From contig OY365810.1 in assembly GCA_959347315.1 (NCBI GenBank), positions 9,581,647 to 9,645,646 on the forward strand: a stretch of 64,000 bases of DNA. Direction: 5' to 3'. The notes below the pieces were generated by a model that did no database searches, was not told the origin of the DNA, and worked only from the letters and a program-made list of their open reading frames with translations. The stretch comes from Bimastos eiseni. Its lineage: Eukaryota > Annelida > Clitellata > Crassiclitellata > Lumbricidae. The translations under genes and the position numbers were made by a program. This document shows, in pieces, positions 33,148-45,181 of the stretch; within the stretch, counting starts at the first letter, position 1; every line of letters begins with the position of its first letter.

Positions 33148-34979
33148 GTACGCATACGGGCGTGAATATATTAGGGAATCAAAACTCTTCCTTCCCAATC
33201 AAGGCGACAGACATATTTCAAAAAGCTGTCGTACATATTTAGCCACACAGATAAACAAACAAACACACATTCGTAAGCCGTCGAAATGTGCCACACATGC
33301 ATACAGTACAGCAAACTGAGCACTGACTCAATAGTCGGTACACTGCCTTAGATCATATGCGGCATGCACTGTTTCCATCAGTGGCAGACGATGACGAAGC
33401 ATTTACAGTACTTTTTAACCGAGTCCCAAAATTAATCGTTCCACGCTAAACTGCATACTGATGTGTAGGAATTTGTTAATTGTTGTTTTATTAAAATCGA
33501 GTTAGACATGTTATTCAGAGGTCATCAAACTCAACTGCACGTCACCCAACTTTTGGTCTTTCTCTATCCGTGTATGCCATGCAGGAGGAGGCTTTGCCGA
33601 TCTCTCGTTCTTATGTATTATTCTGTGTGTGTCCCATTCTGAGTTTCTTCATGTGAATTATTTTTGCCTTTCTGCAGCAGAATATGTTAAATAAAGAAGA
33701 CTCGAGATCTCTTACGATTTTCAAGTAATTCTAATAACAGGATCACAGTTTTTGCGGCCCAGCCATTGTAGACTTTGTGTGCAGACTTTCAATTGTACTC
33801 CAGCTCCTAATCTCTGTCTGCATAAACATGTGATGTGAAATGTAATGCGGCGACAAATTTGTTCCGACCACACACTCTTCTCCTGCCAGGATGCACTTCT
33901 CATTAGTTACTTGCGATAATTATTACAACGTGATTGAGGATTATTATTGACGTTTGGTCTTACGTAGCCTGTATGCAATACGGCGTGGCTATAGAAAACA
34001 CGCTAATTCTATCGAAAATGGAGAAGAGCATGGAGTGTGAAGCTTTACACTTGAACGCTTGCAATGCACATTTCATTAACATTTTCTTGAAGATTATGAC
34101 ATTTGCGACGTAGTTCATATTGTATGCTGTAATGTCAGTGTAGTGTAATAAAGGACACTACAAGTTGCGCAATCGACGGAGGCTTATGATTATTATGTAT
34201 TATTATGTATTATTTAGTTTAAATGAAATTGTAGCTATTAGTTTTCATGTGAACATTTGAATCAAGCTGGACTACAGGATATTCAGATCGGCTATGCACT
34301 TAATGAACTTTAAATGTACGTGACAGACCAGTAGCCGCTGCTAATCGCTTCTGTAATTGGCTTAATTAATACAACTCCCAGCGCATTACCAGATTCGCGC
34401 ATCTGACAGCAGGAGCTAGAGGGATAAATAGAGAGACAGGAAGGAGGACGGTCCAGACGGACGATGGAAGCAAGCGAGGCAGGGGCGACAGATGAAGAAA
34501 TTAAGCAGACAAGGGAAGAGAGGAAGGATATAAATATGGGACGCGGGCAATAGTGGGATATTCGCCCAAGACGAAGTCAATAGGCAAGGAGAGTGCGGAG
34601 TGCTACAGACGAGATTTGCTGAGTATCTCTAAACGCATGACCTAATGCCGGAGTTGTTTGGAAGAGACGATGGACAAAAATCATCTCTTCTAGTACAGTC
34701 AGGTTGACTTTAGTTTTCGTTCACAATGTTTCTAAAGTTTGAAAATTTTTCTCTGGGACTATTTTGTCTGGGGCTATTTTGTCTGAGGCTGTTTTGTCGA
34801 GTTTATAGTCGGGTCACCCTGGATTTAGACCGCCAGTCACTAGCTGCTATATTATCGAGCATCCCATTACCCATGATACATCAGAAGACAATTTTGACTT
34901 TAGGATCACATGCAGCACTGTCTTATACCAAGATTGTTCTGCAATCATCATCATTCATTGTTTTTTCCATTTGCTACAG
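33148..34979. other. TIR gene intron 4
   Basis: No exon recognised. At 34750-34800 three units of 'gggactattttgtctg' form another short word cluster. Confidence 0.5.
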
Positions 34980-36020
34980 AACCAGTCACTGGGTCGGCCA
35001 CCCGTTCGGGAAATCTGCTCAGCGGCCTCTCCCCGACGCAAACCGATCCTCGGACCGGGTCAGGCCCTGAGGAAACAGGACTCGCAGCCCCTGCAGGAAA
35101 TTCTTCCCCTGATGTCTTCGTCTTCGACCCTGTTTCTTGAAGATCACAATTACTTGTCATCGTCGAAGAGAGGAAGAGGACACGAAACTGGCAGTTGTAC
35201 TAATCCAATTTTGCCTCAGCCGAACATACAGAAACCTGTGGGTGCGATGTACAGTGGAACGGACTCGATCCTTTCGCAAGTCTCGACGATAATGTCGACT
35301 GAACTGGTGTTAGATGATGTGAATGCAAGGCATGTGAACCCGATGAGTGACCTGATGCAGGCGATGTGTGAAGAGGTGTTGCAGGTGGAATGCAGCGTAG
35401 CAGCGGAGAAGATGATCGCACGTGCCATCGACACTCAGAGCGTCTGCGACCTGAAAAACTGCGACAGTCACAGTTCGAAGTCGACCGATGTCACGAAGTT
35501 CTTGGCGCCATCTGCATTTACTGTGAAGGTTCAGAAAATGGAGGCCCACAAAGAAGGCAGAACTGTCGGCATGGAGAGTGGATCTTCCTCAACACACGCA
35601 AGAAATCATGTACTGCGCGCATCATGGAGCTCAACTTCCAACAAGCAGAGCTCAATTGCCAGAACGAACCGATGTGTGACTTCCGCTTCATATCCAGACT
35701 GTGATTCCGTTCGTGGAGTCAAAGTCGGACCTTCCACGAGTAAATATCAGCTGTTCAAAGTGGACATGGGAAGAAATGCTACCACCACGTCCAGTCTATC
35801 TGCGCTTTGCGACGATAAGGCACCGATTCTGTCGGAGAGACCTGTCTGCGGATCGCTGGATGGTGCTCAGACTGGAATGATCCTTCCGAGTCCTTTCCTT
35901 ATCCAGACGGGTCTGGAAAAGACCCTGGACTTTGCGGAGTTCCGTCCCATGAGTCCATCCAACAGAGATTGGGACAACGAGTGGGAAAACGGTTGTGAGA
36001 CAACGCTCTTCGAACAAGAG
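34980..36020 (+). CDS. Tail exon 5 of the TIR gene (copy 2)
   Basis: Acceptor ccatttgctacag ends at 34979; donor gtaacg starts at 36021. The exon enters in phase 0, exactly as exon 4 leaves, and its 347 codons are fully open. It starts NQSLGRPPVREICSAAS and contains the internal methionine at 35112 that would otherwise look like a gene start. The sequence is Ser/Thr-rich, has no known domain or membrane segment, and is probably disordered. The first ~100 residues differ noticeably from the upstream copy; the last ~235 differ at one residue. The link to the TIR exons is an inference from phase, order and strand; an independent gene starting at 35112 is the main alternative. Confidence 0.7.
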
Positions 36021-37004
36021 GTAACGTTTCCCTATACCTAGACTAAAATCACTTTTGCGACATTTAAAAAAATACTTGCCCACACGACATGGCTGTTTTC
36101 TAGTCAAATGAGTTATTCTTTAATTGCTGTTGCTTTTCTTTGCAAGGGGTATGAGAGATCATTCTATGCAATTTATAATAATAATAATAATAATAATAAT
36201 AGTAATAATAATACCCGAGACACAAACTTCCTTTTCCAGAACTTGTCGGCATTGATCCAACGTTTCAATGCGGTGGCTTTTCAGGGCACTATGTCAAGAT
36301 TACAATCCACTGACCAGCGGCGACCCAGATAGCCTGATGACAGATCTGTTGGCAATGCCAATGATGAATAACACTATATGTGACATATTTAAAAAATAAT
36401 AATAATAAAATTTAAATAATAATAATAACAATAATAATAATAATAATAATTACAATAATAATAATAATCGTGGTCATCATCGCCATCGTAAGGAGCTGTC
36501 ATCTTGTCCTCAATTTTAAATCAGTTTCGGTGATTATGATGATGTTGACGACAATGAAGACTGGTCCAACGGACTTTATATCACCCGGGGATAAGATGAA
36601 CGAGGTGCTGTTCCATTGCCATTCACGCACACTATATTGTGTGCGATCATTGAGCAGATTGTCCCAGCGTTGCTACGCAGTGGCTTGAAACAGTACTGCA
36701 ACCTGCTGTTACAAGACAGAGAACATTATGCTACACCTCCGCGTTCAATGATTATTATTACCATTGATATGTTACTCTCTCCATCGTATATTTTGCTGGT
36801 GTCGCCCTTAATATGGTTTTACTGAATGAAAAGGTATTGCACTCCAAAGCACATCATCCTACATCAATCGACCAACGAGTTAATAATGTATAATAAGTTA
36901 ACCGTTGGATGATACACAGGTACAATGTCTGTGCCTTGTAACTAAATCTGCCTCAAGCCACTGTCTGACGAAATCTTACTTATTATTTATCTTATTTTGA
37001 ACAG

Positions 37005-37811
37005 ATTGTAAAGACATGCGACGTGTCCAGCGTCTCTGTCTTCGACGGCCAAGACTTCCCAACTCGCCAGAACCTCTTCTCGTCTCCTCAATCATCGGCC
37101 AACTGCGTCCGAACACAGCAGAGTCTATGCTCAGTGTCCGACATCAAAACGACCAGTGCTAGAACAAAACAGGGCGGCAAATGGATCGGCAAGAAGCAGG
37201 AACACCTGAAGGTGACCTTCGACCCCTTCACGCTCGAAAACGTACACGTCCGACGTCGTAAGGTGATCAAGCGTCATGTGGATTTCGCAAGTCCAGTTGA
37301 AATGGCTGAAGAAGCGGTGACCGATGTTGACCGCAAGAGGCTGCGCGACAATCCTTCCTCTAACAGGACGACGCAAGAGAAACGGGAAGTTTTGGGAAAC
37401 AGAACGAGCAGTGCTAATGAAATGCAAAAAGCACGCCGTCCTCGAAAGTCCAAGAAGCCGACAGACCTGGGAAAAGCCGGCAAAGAGAAGCTCGATCACA
37501 AACTAAATACCTTTGAGAAGATGAGTAGCCGCCATTGTAAAAGTTATCAATTGAAGCCAGAGTTGGGTGTCAGTAAAACATACAGTGACAACAAGGATGA
37601 CTCCTCGGCGAAACGTGGCAACGATCCGACAAGCGGTGGAGCCATGGAACAGGAACTGCTCTTTAAAAGGACCGAACTTAGCGATTCCGGTCCACCTCAT
37701 CAGAAGGTGCCCCCTGCGCACAGGTCGGCTGACTTCTTCAATTCGTTGTCCATGATGCTTGATCATTGGGTGGCGATTGTCAAGTCGACCTGGGGCGTCA
37801 TGCCAAAATAG
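37005..37811 (+). CDS. Terminal exon 6 of the TIR gene (copy 2)
   Basis: Acceptor ttttgaacag ends at 37004; phase 0. The exon has 268 codons and stops at TAG 37809-37811. It carries the same basic clusters as copy 1 (RRRKVIKRH, RRPRKSKKP), which could direct the protein to the nucleus. The last ~30 residues (from HRSADFF on) differ from copy 1 and end early at MPK, so the two paralogues have different C-termini. With exons 1-5 the visible protein is about 835 residues. I know of no described TIR protein with this tail, but I could not search. Confidence 0.7.
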   Translation: MVKTCDVSSVSVFDGQDFPTRQNLFSSPQSSANCVRTQQSLCSVSDIKTTSARTKQGGKWIGKKQEHLKVTFDPFTLENVHVRRRKVIKRHVDFASPVEMAEEAVTDVDRKRLRDNPSSNRTTQEKREVLGNRTSSANEMQKARRPRKSKKPTDLGKAGKEKLDHKLNTFEKMSSRHCKSYQLKPELGVSKTYSDNKDDSSAKRGNDPTSGGAMEQELLFKRTELSDSGPPHQKVPPAHRSADFFNSLSMMLDHWVAIVKSTWGVMPK

Positions 37812-38600
37812 GCAGGCGGTGACGCATATATGTATTATTACTCATTCCTCGATGTTTGTTAATTGAATAGTTTATTGTTTTCTTATGCTCTAAGAAGTGT
37901 GTTGTTAATTCGATTTAAAATTCATTTTGTTACTCGCAGTTATTATTAAATAAGACATATGTAGCTTAAAAGTGATTAATTTTGGTTAAACTTTTGGAAT
38001 GCTAATGAATAACGCAACTTTTATTTATCGCGATTTTGGAACTGTTAATTTACGCATTGCTAAAATAATAAAAAATAGGTTTGACCGTTTGCATAAAAAT
38101 TCCAAACAGAGTCTGAAAATGGAATATAATCTTCTGGACTATAGTACGAAGATGTTTTACTATGTTTTCTAACTTTATTTCACTCCTTTTCTCACTGAGC
38201 TCTCATAACTTCATTTTCATAATTGCTAGTTATTTATTGACACAAAGAACGATTGACTTTGAGCTAAAATACGGCTGTGTTGTAGGCCTAGAGTAGGCAA
38301 ATATGTTTTGTCGTTGTTATTAAATGCTATGTTCTCAGCAGATTACTAGTGTCTTTCGGTTTTATGGTGCTGTAGGAACGCGCCCTTTCAGTAACTGCCG
38401 ATATGTGACATGATACAAATGTGCTGTAATGTAGTATATGGGCGGCAAGGTGTTATATAGGCTTACACGCGTAGTTTTCTTTGACTCTTCAGTTGACGTT
38501 TTGATGTCTACATATTCCGTATGCTGAGCATACGACGTTGGTGGAACTGTGCGTAGCAATAAATGTCGGTGTATTTTAGATTCAAGCATCTTATAACCAG
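37812..38600. other. 3' flank of copy 2
   Basis: A diverged homologue of 3018-3745 (see there). AATAAA-like signals are present (for example about 38066), but none can be singled out as the poly(A) site. Confidence 0.5.
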
Positions 38601-39111
38601 GATATTATATTATATTGTGGATTATAAAGCGTCTTACATGAACTGATAATTATCCATTCTCGACTATATAGAACTACGTAGGTTGGGTTCAGTGTGCAAA
38701 CGAGACACAGACATCGGATAGGCCTACATTTGATCGCATAATTATGAAACGATAACAATCACATTGAGTTTGACTATACACATACTATAGCCTTCATATA
38801 TTTATATACAAATGCATAAATTACTTACAGTTTACATACATATATAATTATAGATATTCTGCGAATAAGTGAGTTAATTGTTGAGAGTGACTGAAAATGC
38901 ATTCATAAAAATGTCTGACTGTCTTGACCTTGAGGTCATGAGGATCTGCTTAAAATGAATTATGAATCACCTGACAGTGTTTGTCATGGTCACAGACGCT
39001 TCTATACATACTACGCCCATTACACGATCGTCCATTACCTTACATATTGGTACACTGCTTACTTGCTACAACGTTACATGCAACACCTATCTACTGGCTA
39101 CGCTAGATATG

Positions 39112-39150
<39 letters not shown>

Positions 39151-40600
39151 TAATTGCATATTTATGCCTGTATAGGTGTATCTTGGCCTTTACTAAGTAC
39201 TAGTATCTCACAATAGCGATACATGCACCAATGTAATACATGGCGAAGTAATTAATAAGAAGACACATTAGCAAACAGTGCCTTCTTGTATACTATGATG
39301 TCACCATCGTATACGCCTCATCCCTTCGACTATTGGTATTGAGATGAAATTCCTGTGAATATGATGACGCGATCGATATTGATGGTGCGACAAAACATTA
39401 CCAAAATGAAATCATAAAATCTTATTATAATGTTTAGTTAAATTCACCATAATTTAAGTGATATTTCTTAAAGATGAATAATAACAATAGTAACCGACGA
39501 TCTGGTCCCTTTTCTTGCAATTTATACCTCAAGAAATAAAATGGAAACTTGAAATGAGTGTTTCCTCTTGCAGGAAATGGATTTTTAGATGCCAGGTTAA
39601 ACTGAAGATTGCAGCTCACTCAAAACCTATTTATGTAGCTGTAGTTGTTGTAATCAGGCAATTATAAAGCATCACTTCAAGGATTTACTCATCGCGCCCG
39701 ACATGAATCAGCGAGATCATTGTAATCATACATGTAAGCTTCATACGCTTTAGAGACTATTGACAGGACAAACTGAGAAGCTGGAGAGGCATTCTTGAGA
39801 AAGGAAATTTCAATTGATCACAGGCAAGGCCTCTGTACTGGCACCCTCTCAGCACATGCGAGGAACTGTCGGAAGTCCATTGGCAGCCGATTCAAGAGTG
39901 TCACGACCTGGGATCGAGGAGACAGCTTTGCATAAAGGTCAGGCTCTTAAAGTGAATAGGTTGCTCTTAATGGGGTTTGCGATTGTCTAATGGTTGATGT
40001 TCGGAGCTGCCAACAGAAAACTGCGGAGTTTTAACTTTGGTCATGGCAAAGGGTGCTTCGAAATGTCAGTCTTAAGCAACACATATAAAGCACCACAATT
40101 CTTATCCATATATTTAACCTTCTTTTTCCCAAATTCTTGTTCGGATTTTTCCTTTCGCTTTACAATGGAGTCTACGTCAGGTTCAGTTCTGAGTTCTTTT
40201 ATGAATCAGAGTAAATGAAGGTTGGCTACAAAAGGATGACCCAAGGTCAAGGGGAAAATAGCCCTAACTGCAGAATGTTGGCAGCCTGTTACATTCGTTG
40301 GGGACATCCAGCGGCGTGGCTAGGATTAGAGGCCAGGGGAGGAAGATTGGATATAATGGTGGGTAGGAGAGGGGCTACTGTATCTCCACCCTAGCCCAAG
40401 TTTTTTGGTAATTAACAATGAGACAATAATCATTTGTTGATGACGATGCTGTCATAATCATGCAAGATTGTTACTATTCAAAGCAGGAAGTCACTGGCTA
40501 GATCATGCATACAGCAGGTTAATACAAGTTTGTGCAACGCATATGTGGGCCTTTATGTGCAAAGGGACCAGATTGTCGATATGGAGTTACTGACACTTCT
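38600..40600. other. Unassigned intergenic stretch with TA microsatellite
   Basis: A (TA)n tract lies at 39115-39147. A 21-base word (accgacgatctggtcccttt and one more t) at 39497 recurs at 40998, and in reversed, slightly changed form at 40562 and 40650. No gene recognised. Confidence 0.5.
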
Positions 40601-40695
40601 AAAATAACGGGCCTGATTTGCATGTAAAACTGCAAATTTAAAATGTGCAAAAGGACCAGATTGTCGATATGGAGTTACTGACACTTCTAAAATAT
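40560..40695 (+). repeat. 88-bp direct duplication around 'gaccagattgtcgatatgga'
   Basis: The segment 'aaaggaccagattgtcgata' followed by 'tggagttactgacacttcta' occurs at about 40562 and again at about 40650. The left end of the element at 40602 lies between the copies, so the duplication and the insertion are connected. Confidence 0.8.
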
Positions 40696-41942
40696 TCAGA
40701 ATGTGAGTGAAATAAAGAGTCCATCCGCATATTATTCAGCACATATCTCGTTATTTTAGTGACTGGTGGACACAACAACCCTAAAATACTCATTTTGAGT
40801 AATTTGCGATTAAAGCGTAATTAACATTAAGTCAAGGATGTTTCAACCTTTACAGCACTTAGTAAATACAACTGCTAGCACGCCGATAATTCAGAAACCT
40901 AAGGCAGTGTATTAATGCGCCGCTCACATCATCATTTCTAGTGGTCATTAGGCAATTTGAGCTGCCTTTTAGGCCCTGTTTTCTCTTAAACTTGAACCGA
41001 CGATCTGGTCCCTTTTCATGTAAACGTCCACATATCACGCGTTAAACTACTGCCACCGCGGAATGATTACAACAAACTGTCAGAAGTCTCTGCGGTAACG
41101 CTGTTGATGCCAGGTGGCTAAAATTATTTTCAATAAAACAAATATTTCAAAAAAATAAATTAAAAAAAATTCTTTAAAAATCCAAGGGTCATCGGTGTGT
41201 AAAAGGCGGTAGTCCATGACTTTCTGCTCGTTGCTAAGTCACATGACCCATATCCAAAGATGGTTGCATACGGGAAGGATGTAAGGAGAGACTAATGGCG
41301 TAACCCTTTATTGACGAGCGTGTAGACCCTACTAAAATGTATGTGAAAACCTATAGAGCTCGTCGCTAAAGCTTTAATGGCGTTGCAGGAATGCTCGCAG
41401 TAGGTTCCATGAAATCGAATGGCCATTTAAAATTTCATCTAGAATTGAAAAGGAAGTCAATGCAACTGACCAAATGGGGTTAAGGGATTTACACGAGGAG
41501 ATTATATATACTCGCTGCGTCCCATTATTCTGTTGCTATTTTTGTAGGTTGTTCAGACCAAGTACAACACATGCTTCCAATTGATGAACATTGTAGAGGT
41601 AAAGAGAAGGATTTATCAAGTTTCATTTATTGACGTACACGAATGCGACTATAATTCTGATGTTGTAAGCGCTGTTTATTGCACTACTTATCTTGACAAT
41701 AAAGCAGCAAATTCATTTATCACGCCCAGGCGATATGAAAATTTGCAAAACGTTCTAAATTCGATTTTATAGGTCAACGTGACTATTTCCAGCCTACACT
41801 TTACTTTGATTTCAAATTATTTGAACAATTATAGTTTCGAATTGCACATTTCTCCGACAATCTGTATAATAATAACCGTCATTTGCATTCACATTATCCA
41901 AAGGCTGTGCTAAGTTTTACATGCAAATCAGGCCCGTTATTT
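40602..41942. mobile_element. 1.34-kb element with 30-bp perfect inverted ends
   Basis: 40602-40631 (aaataacgggcctgatttgc and ten more bases) is repeated exactly in reverse complement at 41913-41942. The inside shows no transposase. A possible small exon-like piece (41548-41598) is not convincing. Superfamily unknown; the target duplication is not clear because both flanks are A/T-rich. Confidence 0.75.
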
Positions 41943-42549
41943 AAAAAGCAACCACCTCACTCGGAGCGCTCACCAAATGGGACACTCGTGATTGGGAAGA
42001 CTTACACGGAATCAATTTCAGGGGTGAAGTAGTTCACCCGCTGAGTTCAAAATGCAATTCCAGGCGAAGTGGGTTGGGTGCTAACTTCTGAGATTAGTAT
42101 TTCAATAACTCATATAGAATGAGCGAGTAGCCTACAATGATTTAATTCGGGGGCAAATTATATGATTTCTTTAAGAGAGAGGTTTAAAGTTTCAAATTGA
42201 CAAAATTCGTCGGAAAGCCAATCGGTCGCTGTTTATGCAGTCTTGGTATCAAAGTGTTAACAGTAATTCTAGATGCATGAAAGTACGACGTTACAAAGCT
42301 TAACAATTTAGCCTGGGTTAGTGTAATTTCTCTCAAACACGTCAATAGATTATATATAGGCCTATTATGCTATTTATTTGGCCGATGGGAATGTTATCTA
42401 TGTCATGGCGTGCGCGATGAAGAATCTAGATTTCACCGAGTATGCAAGATCGATCAGAAGAGAAACGTAAACAATCATTTGGAAATGAAAGAGGATCAGA
42501 CGAAGAACATCTAAATTCCCCCATTTATTTGTTTGAAAGAAACGACTGA

Positions 42550-42771
42550 TCCATCTTGGTGGCTGATCAAGGCAATAACCGAATAATTATGTTAAGCTCT
42601 GAATTGGAATTCAATACTGTACTCTTCTCAAAAGAAAATGGCAACGTAAGTCTTGCAGAAGTCAAAAACTGTGAGAAAACAATTCCTCCGCGTGTTTTCC
42701 TTGATTGCAACAAGGCACATAGCTCTGGTGGTTGCCTATTGGACATCGAATTGGGTCACTCAAATAAGTGA
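42550..42771 (+). pseudogene. NHL-repeat (TRIM-NHL-like) fragment
   Basis: The frame reads SILVADQGNNRIIMLSSELE followed by FNTVLF, then RVFLDCNKAHSSGGCLLDIE. 'VADQGNNRI-x-x-LSSELEF' and 'RVFLD' are typical of NHL beta-propeller blades, as at the C-terminus of TRIM2/3/71-like proteins. A stop lies three codons before the first recognisable residue, and only one and a half blades are present before the stop at 42769-42771. It is most likely a relic or a retrocopy fragment. Confidence 0.55.
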
Positions 42772-43506
42772 ACATAATTTTTTTATTAAGTATTCTATGT
42801 AATATAATTTCTTACGTTGTGCATTAAAGTTCGTTTTCTAAATATCCAAGAAAACCTCAGTCCTAGATTCTGTCAAAGACGTAGGCCAATGTGTAGCTAT
42901 ATAGGCCTACACCTGATTAACTTTAACATTATTGGGCCAATAACAATAGCAACCTAAAATATAAGTGGATACTTGTTTATTCGGTTGAATAAGTAAGGTA
43001 CATCGATAAACATTGGATCATCGAAGCAGAAATATAGGCGACATCAGGATAAAATTGTGTCATTCTCCACCCTTAGACCAGCGCATCCACACTCCGTTCC
43101 CAGCAGCTATGTAGTCGTCTTCTTTCACAAGAGAGCAGGCGAAACGGGCTCCTCTTGGGACATGTTTCATAACCCTTTCGACATTCTCTCCCTGGTGACG
43201 AGCCACGCCATCTTTTCCCGCATCCTCGACCGTCGATTCTGAACCCGCAGGTTTCCTGATGCGTCATCTGCTACCAACCGCCGACTCCCAACGCAGATCC
43301 ACCATCGCCTACCTCCTCCTGCGCCTAGACTCTGGATACTGGTCATTCCGCGGACCGTGTAAATGTAGTGTCGACTCGCAGGCATTATTAATTTTGTCTG
43401 ACCGCCAGGCAATGACTGCATACTGTACACCGCTGGCTTTGTTTACAACGCACGCTTCAGCAGCGCTCACCAGGCTGTGATGGCTGAACCTCTAGCATGT
43501 CTCTAT

Positions 43507-43807
43507 TAAGGCTGTCAACGGGTACCCGGGTTCGACCGAGGTTGACTACCCGAGTAATGAAATCGGTTTTCGGGTACCCAAATTTCCGTTAAAATGCTTA
43601 CCTTGACATATGGCAGAAGTATTCCGTTTGTCATATTGGCTGACTGCCCAGGCAATGAAATCGATTCTCCGGTGCCCAACATTCCGTAAAAATGCACAAT
43701 TCCCTACATTTCCTAAAAAAATATCCTCGCGGTCGAGAATCCGGGTACTCGACCGCGCGTGTCGACGGGTACCCGGTTCCTGATTAAAATTTTTTTTTAC
43801 AGCCTTA
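43507..43807. mobile_element. Short MITE-like element with GGGTACCCG repeats
   Basis: TAAGGCTGT (43507-43515) pairs with ACAGCCTTA (43799-43807). Inside both ends is 'cgacgggtacccgg' or a close variant, followed or preceded by cgaccg words. At 301 bases it has no coding capacity. Confidence 0.6.
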
Positions 43808-44009
43808 CGCTGCCTTAGTCTCTATCCTATGTTATCGCCAATCTGGACTGATCGTGCAAAAAGGCAAAAACTGTCTCAAAAAATGTCAAACAGACCGAAG
43901 CTACCAGTTCCGAGGAGGACGCCTAGTGCTCCGAGCGATCAAACAATAAAATACATGCAGGAAGCAAGACTTATGTGGAACAGTTAGAAATCGTTGTCAG
44001 AAAATCAAA

Positions 44010-44310
44010 TGTTATTATTATTATTTTATATATTATTATTATTATCATTATTGTTATTATTATATTATTATTATTATTATTTTTATTATTTTTATTATTA
44101 TCATAATAATCATCATCATCATCATCATCGTCATCGTCGTCGTCGTGTTCGTTTTCATCATCATCATCATCGTCATCTTCATCGTCAATTTCATAGTCAT
44201 CGTCGTCGTCGTTGTCGCCATCATCATCATCATCATCACCATCACCATCATCATCATCATCACCATCATCATCATCATCTTCATCATCATCATCATTTCA
44301 ATGTGTATTT
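44010..44310. repeat. ATT/ATC microsatellite array
   Basis: About 300 bases of (ATT)n passing into (ATC)n and (GTC)n. The long His-, Ile- and Met-rich frames across it are artefacts. Confidence 0.97.
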
Positions 44311-44929
44311 TTGGCCATGAATCGCGATGACGTCAGCATAGTATTATAAACGTTGGTCTACCTGTCATACAATGCGGGACAACGGCTTTGTTTGCGCGTT
44401 GCTAAGATGCTGCGATGCGAAATTCTGCCTACGACATTACTGTGAAACAGTTGTTGCAGTTGAGCCTATATTTGCACCGAACCCACCACTGCCTCATCAT
44501 CAAAATGAGCTAATTAATGTACAATTATATTTCTCTTATTAGCTGATGTTAAGTAGTGTGATCATACTCATGGTTTGAATTGTAAAATTTGAATTGCTGG
44601 GGAGTGATAATTTTTCACATGGCCAAATGCCCCGACAAGAATTTCTACGAACCTGAAACCCGAATACAGGCTAAATTGTAACTGTCGGTTTTCGGCGAAC
44701 GAACTTGATTCTTAGCTGTGTTAAAATAAGTCTACATTGCGAAACCGAAGTTGATCTGGGGTATACATGTACTTGACCCCCTCAAGGGTAATTTCTGAGA
44801 ATTAAATGGCGGTATTGAAAATGAACCCCCTCCGACAATTCAATCACTGATTACAATATGTTTCACAAATCACTACCTTAAACAATCTTTGGCCAAAAGT
44901 CCATGTTAAAGCAAACTGAATGAACCTTA

Positions 44930-45010
44930 GGGGTAGCGGGAATTGAGCTGGCACCCTGTGCTCTGCATGAAAGTGACATCCACTGCTCTAAGCAACCACC
45001 ACCCCTAGAG
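44930..45010 (-). pseudogene. tRNA-like relic or SINE head
   Basis: Read on the minus strand it starts TAGGGGT and ends ACCCCTA, a perfect seven-pair acceptor stem about 80 bases apart. 'tggttgcttagagcagtgg' resembles box A and 'agctcaattcc' a degraded box B (GGTTCAATTCC). The anticodon and T stems do not pair well, so I call it a pseudogene or a SINE head rather than a working tRNA. Confidence 0.45.
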
Positions 45011-45181
45011 ATAGGACAATGATATAAAGACTTTTCATGTGCCTCATAATTATTGCGTGCGTTAGCACCGACAAACTCATGCACAGATCAACTGACGTAC
45101 ACACGAACTGATGCCAAAGTTCATTATAGGCCTACAACAGACTGTTTATCGTTAGGTTGACAGTGATTAACTCACCAGAAA

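Noticed and set aside
33300..34720. Possible extra exon between the polyglycine and tail exons
   Set aside because: Phases already match without one, and no frame with good splice sites was found.
35112..36041. Stand-alone single-exon gene starting at the Met at 35112 (and at 183 in copy 1)
   Set aside because: The frame is open upstream to a good acceptor, and a clear donor at 36021 (and 1092) joins it in phase to the next exon. An internal exon explains it better, though a separate gene is not excluded.
41548..41598. Phase 1-1 mini-exon (CSDQVQHMLPIDEHCR) with acceptor and donor
   Set aside because: Only 17 codons, inside a transposable element with no neighbouring exons. A chance match is likely.
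44000..44330. His-rich, Met-rich and Ile-rich open frames
   Set aside because: Products of the (ATT)n/(ATC)n microsatellite.
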